A stretch of DNA of 64,000 bases from Patiria pectinifera. Taxonomy: Eukaryota > Echinodermata > Asteroidea > Valvatida > Asterinidae. Position 1 is the first letter of the stretch; each line of letters starts with the position of its first letter. Below, piece by piece: positions 60,801-64,000 of the stretch. The notes under the pieces are model-generated. The model was given only the letters and a program-made list of their open reading frames with translations, was not told the DNA's origin and ran no database searches. Where the stretch lies: the NCBI GenBank assembly GCA_029964075.1, contig CM057140.1, positions 5,908,643-5,972,642 on the forward strand, written 5' to 3'. The position numbers and the translations under genes are program-made.

Positions 60801-63071
60801 TAAAATGGGGAGGGGGCGCCCAAAAATGTTAAAGACCGTAAGACAGGGTTTCTTCACCGGATAGCCGCCCGATACCCGCCCTATAGTCTAGTGTCCCACA
60901 TGCAACTGCACTCAGCAGGGAGGAGAGACGCACTACATTATTCCGTGTTCTGCTCGCGTCTACCGCTTTTCAATTTTCAAGGGACGTAACAATAAACAGC
61001 CACTCGCGAAAAAAATGCGTACAAAAATCGCTGAAAAAATTACTTATATTCTTCAAGCTAATCATGGTAACTCATGGAGGTGTTTTTTTACGGATGCCAA
61101 GTTTTCAGGTGGGGGGGGGGGGGCGACTGGGGGTGCGTCTTGTTTATGCCGGGGGGTGATAGGCTTTTGCAATCAATGTTGAAATATCGCAATCGGTGAT
61201 GGATTTTCGTGATCGGTAATGAACTTTGCAAATGGACGTTCACGATGCAGAAACGTCAATACTGGTCACCGGTGAAGTTGACCTAAAAGGTGCGCGTGGG
61301 GAAAATCGTTTTTAAGGTTCCCCAATCTTTTTTCTAGGAATCCTTACAAGTTGTTATTTCACGAGTAGTTGAACTCTAATAATATTCCGAATTTAAGCTT
61401 AATCTGTTGCAGACGCTTGTGTTACACCTAAAATCACCGAGGTCAAGCTCAAATTTTGCCGAGCAAAAAACATGGTCAACCGGTACGCTATACCATGGCC
61501 GGTTTTGCCGCAACGTTGACGTAAAATATGACGTGCGCGTTATTAGCATATTAATTAGCGTGACTCTGCGTGACTTCCCGTTGGCCTTGGTATAGACCAA
61601 TCGAAAACAACCCAAAAAGTTAACTCTTTTTTTGGTGGAGAACTCATGAAGGAGGGAGTCGTAAACTTTGTAACTGCATTCCATGTGGATAGAACCTTAT
61701 TAATATTCGTGACGCTTGAAAGTATTGAAAAATGACGAACTCAAAGCCTATTATCAAATTGTAATGAGAAATACTGAACATATCAAAACGATTTCTTTTT
61801 AGCACATAGTAGGATCATGATCTCTGAGATACGGCCTTCAAAACGGGAGTAAATGATGTTTAAAGAGTTAGCCCGCGAACATCCAAATGTCTGTGTAACG
61901 GTAATTTGAGCTTGTTTCCTTCAAATCGGTCGTAACAATCGAAAGACGGTACATTACAGTAATTACTTTCCCCGCCCTCTGAGAGATGCAATTATAATGT
62001 TGAATAGTTGGCAGGGTCATCTTCATCCCGTACGCGAATGGATCTAGCATTCCAAGTGGATAAATCACCTGTTGCCGCCTATTGAACTTTGTTTTCTTTC
62101 TTAATTTATTCTTAACAAAACAAGAAAGGACAACTTTATTATTACATATATTATTTCATTTATCGAACGTACTAACTTAAGAAATTAGAACCCAGCCCTG
62201 TGTGGGTGATTAGGGTGTTTGTTTTGCCAGAAGTTGATCACATATTGCATAAATCCATCACCACTCGCGAAAATCCATCACCGATTGTGACAGTCAATCA
62301 CCGATTACAAAACTCCACTGCCTATCGATAAAGTGCATCACCGATTTGATGATCACATTAAATGCCGCTATTCGCTATTCGTCGTGCCTGAAGTTCGCCG
62401 ATGCAAAACAGTAAGTCGCCGCGGCGAGATAGTAGCTCGCCGCGGCGAGATAGTAACTCGCCGCGGCGAGATAGTAACTCGCCGCGGCGAGATAGTAACT
62501 CGCCGCGGCGAGATAGTAAATACATTTTTCTTAATTTCTTTTGGCCCTTCTACGCTTCCGTAATAGAACAATAATTTCCAGGCTACAGTTTCTTAAATGT
62601 ATGACATTAATCTGTGGTGGTAAAAAAAAAAAAACTGTCATTTAATTCTAAGCATCAAAGCAGTTTCTAATTTGTCAGATTAACGCGTCACGTGCCTTAC
62701 CAAAGAACTTTGCAACAGATTTTCTTGCGGAGACATTTTAAAAGTCGCAAATGTGTCCATTTCCGTTATTGAATATAAAAAGCAACGAAAAGTTAATGTT
62801 TACTCACACTGTCTGTAGCTCGACCCCATTTTTCATGACCAAACTAACGTCTGACAGTTGATTTACACTGACGTATCTACGAACAATGGTTAGAGTTTTC
62901 GCGTTGTTAAATTGTCATAACAGCAGAAGAAGTTTTAAAGTGGGATTTTCTCACAAATGAATGGTTGAAAAATGTCAGTGATTCACAATGTCAAGAGGAA
63001 TTTATACTTACAAACTCATTACCGACTCTGGAATTTCGAAAGCCCTGTCAATGCTGTTGCCGGTCAAGTTG
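33600..63071 (-). CDS. Gene C: LRR / GCC2-GCC3-like Cys-rich / multipass membrane receptor (17 of its exons)
   Basis: Exons, 5' to 3': 63071-63012, 62876-62808, 60223-60152, 59697-59626, 59099-59028, 52773-52705, 50691-50602, 47744-47685, 42021-41950, 39912-39769, 39078-39010, 38116-38042, 37867-37796, 37624-37568, 36945-36761, 35668-33989, 33835-33600. Joined, they give 3154 nt: one base completing a Leu codon, then 1,050 codons and a stop, with no frame break. All borders are GT/AG and the LRR introns are phase 2. The product has about 15 LRRs, a Cys-rich ectodomain, about 8-10 hydrophobic segments and a Cys-rich tail. The exons at 63012 and 62808 match gene A exons 3 and 4, so two exons (signal/LRRNT and first LRR) should lie to the right of 64000. 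Large introns hold transposons. It is probably a cell-surface receptor or channel-like protein; ligand and pathway are unknown. Confidence 0.85.
33989..35668 (-). CDS. Gene C main exon: Cys-rich ectodomain and membrane region (560 codons)
   Basis: The acceptor is TTTGAATCGCAG and the donor GTACGCAT. Cys pairs CQKC, CTVC, CSC, CYRC, CSEC and CNVC mark a GCC2/GCC3/EGF-like ectodomain of about 185 residues. TM1 follows (WWWFLLEVVLLLVVLAVVIL, about 35108-35037) and then a basic patch (RRNRRRGR). After that come FYQVMGEIFSALDEIPWPNI and further hydrophobic segments around YLFGMSLVAFVVLAALCFYW, YLFVVMLLFVSYPGLSGVIF, LCYVVGFPSLLFVLLW, HLTMFATIVISVGFLLL, LQMLSLTVIFLNLLIATVLL and EIAAAIFALLTFSIIVFVI. 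The ENFW-like stretch FWYWEIVELSRKITQTLFVL sits between them. This layout recalls uncharacterised large multipass proteins of animals and protists with TRP-like/polytopic C-termini; that comparison is from memory. Confidence 0.9.
36239..36318. repeat. Small inverted repeat in a gene C intron
   Basis: GCAACCATCAC at the left and GTGATGGTTGC at the right, with GGCGGTC/GACCGCC inside, form a stem of about 28 bp with small mismatches. It is possibly a miniature element. Confidence 0.6.
36761..36945 (-). CDS. Gene C linker and start of the Cys-rich GCC2/GCC3-like region
   Basis: The acceptor is TTTCCAATTTCAG and the donor GTATTGTG (a weaker GT). The 185-nt exon changes the splice phase from 2 to 1. 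It encodes EQVGDGFALPILVSKDVKYF, then a segment with CxxCxxGYYGxxWSxGCxxCPPG spacing (PCAQGYYGETWSSGCKACPP), which continues as GGFYQIKTG in the next exon. This spacing is typical of the ephrin-receptor-like GCC2/GCC3 repeat. Confidence 0.8.
37233..37460 (+). mobile_element. Fragment of a TIR element shared with 40163-40383
   Basis: It begins AAGGTGTCTAGTAAATGAAT and TGTTCCCAACATCAAATA, the same terminal sequence found inverted at 40340-40383. The interior includes (GT)n followed by a G run at 37378-37407. No right-hand TIR is seen. Confidence 0.6.
37568..37624 (-). CDS. Gene C short exon at the end of the LRR block (57 nt)
   Basis: The acceptor is CTTTATTCTCAG and the donor GTAAGGAT. It encodes AVDNTLQFAPATNRTDLK, a truncated repeat with an NRT sequon. 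It is probably the last, incomplete LRR leading into the Cys-rich region. Confidence 0.75.
37796..37867 (-). CDS. Gene C LRR exon (72 nt)
   Basis: The acceptor is TTATTTTTCAG and the donor GTAAGTAA. It encodes SLYDSHLTTISDVVWQDLGI followed by NAY-V. This is a degenerate LRR in which the conserved Asn is replaced by Ser-His. Confidence 0.8.
38042..38116 (-). CDS. Gene C LRR exon (75 nt)
   Basis: The acceptor is CATTTTATATTTTAG and the donor GTAAGTAC. It encodes SMFQNNFSSIGERPFATVNN followed by TIKQ-V, an LRR one residue longer than usual. A likely N-glycosylation sequon is NNT. Confidence 0.82.
38222..38440. mobile_element. Short element with CTTCGGCTTCGTC-type ends
   Basis: The left end CGTCTTCGGCTTCAGCTTCG and the right end CTTAGCCGAAGACTTTAGAC are imperfect inverted repeats. 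They belong to the same family as the ends at 43461 and 47576. Confidence 0.5.
39010..39078 (-). CDS. Gene C LRR exon (69 nt)
   Basis: The acceptor is TGTTTCATAG and the donor GTAAGTAT. It encodes FAFDNPLVEIQAGLFYNTQL followed by TN-V. The first consensus Leu is an aromatic residue here. Confidence 0.82.
39769..39912 (-). CDS. Gene C double-LRR exon (144 nt)
   Basis: The acceptor is ATATTTTGAAG and the donor GTGAGTCT. It encodes two consecutive 24-residue LRRs, DLSSNRLPSIPDGLFRNQTK and YLQRNQIRVLSREMFKDLHS (shown in part). The size is exactly 2 x 72 nt, consistent with loss of one intron between two LRR exons. Confidence 0.88.
40163..40383. mobile_element. MITE, about 221 bp, TIR ..AGTAAATGAATTT..GTTCCCAACAT
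   Basis: The left TIR (40167-40203) and right TIR (40340-40383) are inverted, about 40 bp each. The interior has no frame. A related fragment lies at 37233. Confidence 0.75.
40975..41727. mobile_element. TIR element (TTATACAACACCTGAATA family), copy 1
   Basis: The left end TATACAACACCTGAATACAT, then the CATCATCTGATTGG block, is repeated inverted at 41690-41727 (ATTCAGGTGTTGTATAA). It contains the perfect 28-bp palindrome centred on ATCTCCATATATATGGAGAT (about 41063-41090) and CpG-rich sequence shared with 52230-52360. A second MITE is inserted in it at 41254-41620. Confidence 0.8.
41254..41620. mobile_element. MITE nested in the 41-kb element, 8-bp duplication GTTCAAAC
   Basis: The ends CATAGATATAGAATAAAAA and their inverted counterpart extend through ACTAGATCGGCAG and CGTCCACACGCG (TIRs of about 50 bp). 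GTTCAAAC flanks both sides (41246-41253, 41621-41628). The related sequence near 52330-52340 reads GGGTTCAAACATG uninterrupted, which is the empty site. An 8-bp duplication points to hAT-like transposition. The 367-bp element has no coding capacity. Confidence 0.9.
41745..41885. repeat. Long hairpin next to the TIR element, copy 1
   Basis: GTGCCATGGAAAGAATAATT ... AATTATTCTTACCATCGCAC form a stem of about 60 bp whose loop is near CTCGGCTTCGCCTCG. The same hairpin is at 52068-52190. Confidence 0.85.
41950..42021 (-). CDS. Gene C LRR exon (72 nt)
   Basis: The acceptor is AAAAACATTAG and the donor GTAAGTGC. It encodes EMQYNHLTTLPEGLFEASTE followed by IGN-L, a canonical LRR. A transposon-associated hairpin begins only about 70 nt past the donor. 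Confidence 0.87.
42150..42240 (-). repeat. Interspersed repeat shared with 58440-58520
   Basis: Read in reverse it contains GGGTAATTATCAGCACCC, CTCTAAGCGGTCTTAAACAG and ACACATTTATTCCCT, the same as the 58.4-58.5 kb segment. Confidence 0.7.
42610..43298. mobile_element. TIR element with arms of about 140-bp, about 690 bp
   Basis: The left arm (TCCTTATCTGTT, then GGGTTCAGGAATTCCATATG, then ATGCTGACTGACGTCAATCA) is found inverted at 43157-43298. The core is CpG-rich with palindromic ACGTACAT words. No transposase is present. Confidence 0.85.
43679..43771 (+). other. Possible first exon of a plus-strand gene or captured gene fragment
   Basis: ATGGCGGACATC at 43679 opens a frame through HKHDQNLFKKMEVSNRKYFG up to the strong donor AAG-GTAAGTTCGAG at 43772. 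A second piece after TTTGTCGCAG (43842 on) reads FYYATAYAAAAVQSQYGGYR before a stop. The Tyr/Ala/Gly-rich piece faintly recalls the N-terminus of ZFR-type RNA-binding proteins. Splicing between the two pieces and coding status are unproven. Confidence 0.25.
46290..46468. mobile_element. MITE, 179 bp, ends CAGGGGTGTGA / TCACACCCCTG
   Basis: The inverted ends are flanked by the direct repeat AATGTA (46284-46289 and 46469-46474). The interior is a run of TTTCAGCTTT words. The ends are of the hAT type (CAGGGGTG), although the visible duplication is 6 bp rather than 8. Confidence 0.75.
46504..46792 (+). mobile_element. LTR of a retrotransposon (289 bp)
   Basis: It starts TGTAACG and ends CGTTACA, a perfect inverted terminus. 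It contains a TATA-like TATAAAG (about 46662) and AATAAA (about 46698) in the correct order for an LTR promoter and poly(A) site. It is followed at once by TTGGTGGCAGCCGTGGCATG, whose TGGTGGCAG suits a primer-binding site. Together these indicate the 5' LTR of a Ty3/gypsy-like element. No matching 3' LTR is seen in the window. Confidence 0.8.
46793..47535 (+). mobile_element. Truncated internal part of the LTR element with a duplication of about 300 bp
   Basis: A frame beginning near MASKAFVTLDDSELDFFKVL (about 46957) may be the start of gag. The block from CATCCCATGGAGAATCGCG to CATCAACACACGTG (47040-47180) recurs at 47339-47481 with few changes. No protease, reverse transcriptase or integrase motif is present, so the element is a relic. 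Confidence 0.6.
47685..47744 (-). CDS. Gene C LRR exon (60 nt), rest of the split repeat
   Basis: The acceptor is TTCTTTTTCTAG and the donor GTAAGTAA. It encodes NVVSRVAIGAFNGVKKLNKL. Together with the end of the 50602-50691 exon it makes two LRRs of about 25 residues. The intron between the two exons is almost entirely a giant fold-back element. Confidence 0.78.
47838..50496. mobile_element. Giant fold-back element filling a gene C intron
   Basis: The left arm (about 47838-49283) is the inverted copy of the right arm (about 49578-50496), estimated at 85-95% identity and best near the centre. Outer arm parts are tandem units with CAAAAGTGGACAACT and TTTTCTGCTAGCAGAAA words. Inner parts carry CAGCCGGTTGTACCGGCTGA. 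The core of about 290 bp holds a G run and CAGTACTGCAGTACTG. The left arm is longer because a MITE lies inside it. The exons at 47744 and 50602 sit about 95-105 bp outside the two ends. Confidence 0.9.
48302..48825. mobile_element. MITE nested in the left arm only, TTAA-flanked
   Basis: The ends AGGGAATGTACA and their inverted partner TGTATATTCCCT are flanked by TTAA on both sides. The right arm of the host has the uninterrupted site CCCGTTTTAAAAGTGCC (reverse of about 50020-50036). Because the bases around are TTTTAAAA, the duplication could also be read as TTTAAA or TA; TTAA (piggyBac-like) is only one reading. It is 524 bp with no transposase. Confidence 0.85.
50602..50691 (-). CDS. Gene C LRR exon (90 nt), junction shifted relative to the repeat
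   Basis: The acceptor is GTTTTCCAG and the donor GTAAGTAT. It encodes SFSRNTISEIPPNLFVDPSN followed by nine more residues (KQHRTEIKT), then TG completing a Cys codon in the next exon. It carries one full LRR plus the start of the following one, so the intron cuts inside a repeat instead of at the usual boundary. The frame with both neighbours is correct. Confidence 0.72.
51373..52450. mobile_element. Nested TIR elements, outer copy
   Basis: The outer ends TTATATAACTAACATATACA with GATCCTTGTCAT (51373) and their inverse near 52420-52450 enclose an inner pair TATACAACACCTGAATAAAT (51634) / ATTTATTCAGGTGTTATAT (52027-52045). A third related end (AATTATATAACCGACATGCA) lies at 51497. It shares CpG-rich internal sequence with the 41-kb element. 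Confidence 0.75.
52068..52190. repeat. Long hairpin, copy 2
   Basis: GTGCAATAGAAAGAATAATT ... AATTATTCTTTCCATTGCAC form a stem of about 55-60 bp with a loop at CTCGGCTTCGCCTCG. The stem is better conserved than the surrounding DNA when compared with 41745-41885, and several changes appear compensated on both sides (GAAATGTTCC/GGAACATTTC here, GAATGTTATA-type there). Confidence 0.85.
52705..52773 (-). CDS. Gene C LRR exon (69 nt)
   Basis: The acceptor is TTTTCCGCAG and the donor GTAAGAAA. It encodes KISKNSLKELGPDNFEGLQI followed by QQ-L. It is separated from the preceding exon by about 6.2 kb of repeat-rich intron. Confidence 0.84.
53350..53720 (+). mobile_element. Possible DNA-transposon 5' end
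   Basis: A GATGTCACACGGGG-like terminus is followed by repeats of the words GGCAAC, TTTTGAGGCAA and GTTGC. A short frame then begins at ATGACGGTTGCAGG (about 53655) and reads MTVAGRTVWSYDKEVFY, reminiscent of the Trp-anchored start of Myb/SANT-like domains carried by some transposons. It ends at a stop codon. The call rests on resemblance only. Confidence 0.3.
54170..57800. repeat. Cluster of C/G-run-containing repeats with tandem duplication
   Basis: Blocks of one family occur at about 54290-54540 and 54690-54900 (one orientation) and at about 57030-57250, 57340-57660 and 57700-57790 (the other). They carry words such as CAAGACATCAGAACAACTGT and GCCCGCCCCCTCCGCG. Between them a unit starting AAAGGTTGTGCACTTTGAGA repeats at about 55128, 55371 and 55881 (periods about 243 and 510 bp) and ends in long C, T and G runs. 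No exon of gene C is seen here. Confidence 0.65.
57900..58160 (+). repeat. Tandem duplication with period about 140-bp
   Basis: GGCCATTCTGTGATCAGGGT, then ACTATGCTTTAAGACAATCA, then GGGGATTTGTTCC (57929 on) recurs at 58098-58157 with small changes. Confidence 0.7.
58376..58520 (+). repeat. Two tandem copies of about 57 bp and the interspersed repeat shared with 42150
   Basis: TACCCTCGCCGCCGGCTTGG followed by GTAATTATCAGCACCCAGAC occurs twice in tandem (58376 and 58421). It continues into CTCTAAGCGGTCTTAAACAG, found inverted at 42.2 kb. Confidence 0.75.
59028..59099 (-). CDS. Gene C LRR exon (72 nt)
   Basis: The acceptor is GGCTCAATCAG and the donor GTAAGTTT. It encodes YLDRNNISTISAKELTGPKN followed by MDT-L. 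The consensus Phe is replaced by Leu. Confidence 0.86.
59626..59697 (-). CDS. Gene C LRR exon (72 nt)
   Basis: The acceptor is TTTTTTGCAG and the donor GTGAGTAT. It encodes ILTGNDLTSIEAGAFKSCTD followed by LQH-L, a canonical 24-residue LRR. Confidence 0.87.
60152..60223 (-). CDS. Gene C LRR exon (72 nt)
   Basis: The acceptor is CTATTGTAG and the donor GTAAGTTT. It encodes NFEGNKIRAIGKDTFARCTK followed by LSH-L, a canonical 24-residue LRR with N, I, F and L at consensus positions. Confidence 0.85.
60455..60668. repeat. 21-bp satellite of CTCGCCGCGGCGAG units, left arm
   Basis: There are about ten units of CTCGCCGCGGCGAGTTACTAT. Two central units carry changes (CGGCTAG, CCCCCGCCGCGG) and the last three read GGCGAATTA, so units are not fully homogenised. 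Open frames such as TISPRRV repeats are translations of the satellite. Confidence 0.93.
62405..62520. repeat. 21-bp satellite of CTCGCCGCGGCGAG units, right arm
   Basis: There are five to six units in the opposite orientation (GCCGCGGCGAGATAGTAACT). Copy number is about half that of the left arm. Confidence 0.93.
62808..62876 (-). CDS. Gene C LRR exon, homologue of gene A exon 4
   Basis: It is 69 nt, acceptor TTCGTAG, donor GTGAGTAA. It encodes YVSVNQLSDVSLVMKNGVEL followed by QT-V. The unusual GTGAGT donor and the junction valine are both shared with gene A exon 4. Confidence 0.88.
63012..63071 (-). CDS. Gene C LRR exon, homologue of gene A exon 3
   Basis: It is 60 nt, acceptor TTTACGTAG, donor GTAAGTAT. 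It encodes NLTGNSIDRAFEIPESVMSL, with 14 of 20 residues the same as gene A exon 3. Confidence 0.88.
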
Positions 63072-64000
63072 CTACGTAAAACCAGAAAAGAAACGGTTAG
63101 ATTTTTTTTCCACCGTGTAACAATAATTGACATTTTTTTTACAAAGGTATCTCACTATAGTGCGCACACTGACAACCTGACATTGCAAGGGTGGGAGTTG
63201 AAACAGCCTTCGTATAAACAATAACTGCGTCATTAACTGTAAACTCATGTCCTCATATTTGTAAAATTTCCAAAACATTCCTTTTGCGAACAAAACAAAC
63301 GTAGTAAGATAACGTTTAGAAACCAACCCTGAACCGTTTACATTGTCTCTATTTTTGGTGTTTTAGAAATGGTCAAGCCTAGTAGCCTTATAATAAATGG
63401 TTCAGCATAAAGCTTGACCTTTTCACTCCTTAGTCTCTGTGGTTCGTTAAAATTGGTCAACAGCGTTCTAGTTAATGTAATAATTATCATTTTGGAAGTG
63501 TTGTGTCATCGCAAGAGTGGTCTTTTATGATACTGTCTAGTGCGGGTGATATATGCATGCACTGCAAGTTTGTTTAAATGTCTTTGGTGCAGAACTGAAA
63601 TGGTTTGCAGAAAAATTGTGGTAACCAATGCACGACAGGTCAAATATTTTGGGGGGTTGATAGGGACATTTGGATCGAATTTCAAGTGGCTTGCAGGCTG
63701 CAATGTTTCTTAACATGTTAGTGGGCAAATGCACTTTAATGCCATGTGAAACAAAGCACACACAACACAAAACAAACACAATTGTGTTGATACGACGTTA
63801 GGCATTGTTTGCTTATGGCACGTCGCCCATTAGAACAACTAGTGCAGGGCCCGTCGAAAATGTGCCTGTTCGGAAGAGGCGGAGAACTGCTCATACATAC
63901 AACGCAAACAGTATCCGATAGTGTCGTTTTCACACGTTGAACGCACACTTTTTAAATGCACACTTTGTACACGTCGTCATCCCCAGGCACTGATGTTTAC

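Larger units (their letters stand above)
60408..62562. mobile_element. Fold-back element with palindromic CTCGCCGCGGCGAG satellites in both arms
   Basis: The left end TACGGAAGCGTAGAAGGGCC is mirrored at 62543-62562. Just inside each end is a 21-bp tandem repeat, about ten units at 60455-60668 and about five to six at 62405-62520, each unit built on the perfect palindrome CTCGCCGCGGCGAG plus TTACTAT. Further in, degenerate ATCACCGATT / AATCGGTGAT words occur inverted at 61165-61230 and 62240-62350. The middle kilobase is unique and no transposase is recognised. Confidence 0.85.

Overview
This window looks like a low-gene-density animal genome, most likely a marine invertebrate. Lancelet, hemichordate or echinoderm seem most plausible to me from the type of LRR receptor gene and the load of small DNA transposons, but the species cannot be read from the sequence. 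Coding sequence occurs only as short exons with canonical GT/AG borders in introns of about 0.15 to 6 kb. Intron and intergenic space is full of inverted-repeat elements, minisatellites, homopolymer G/C runs and simple repeats. A run of exactly 500 N (3501-4000) marks a scaffold join.

The genes belong to one family. Gene A (+, from 181) has a signal-peptide/LRR-N-cap exon and three LRR exons, and then runs into the N gap. Gene C (-, 63071 to 33600) is a paralogue whose first exons lie to the right of the window. Its 17 visible exons join in one open frame of about 1,050 residues: about 15 leucine-rich repeats, mostly one per 69-75 nt phase-2 exon, then a cysteine-rich GCC2/GCC3-like ectodomain, then a membrane region with roughly 8-10 hydrophobic segments and a short Cys-rich tail. 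This reads as a large cell-surface LRR receptor of unknown ligand and signalling mode. Locus B (-, 28784-28588) is a third copy of the first exon with its flanking promoter and intron sequence. No further exons could be found for it, so it is an orphan exon or pseudogene.

Layout: 1-3444 gene A; 3501-4000 gap; 4115-14258 two direct copies of a unit of about 4-5.5 kb, each ending in a minisatellite of about 52 bp; 14318-20750 SINE, tRNA-Cys-like repeats, MITEs and a long (TA)n; 21540-25022 an element of about 3.5 kb with inverted arms of about 550 bp; 25040-33500 mostly unassignable except the orphan exon; 33600-63071 gene C, whose larger introns hold fold-back and TIR elements (40-43 kb, 43.5-47.6 kb, 47.8-50.5 kb, 51.4-52.5 kb, 54-58 kb, 60.4-62.6 kb). 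Several insertions can be dated relative to their hosts because an empty site is present in a sister copy within the same window.

All calls come from reading the sequence. Exon borders were chosen by splice consensus, exon length, phase and frame continuity. No database search was possible.
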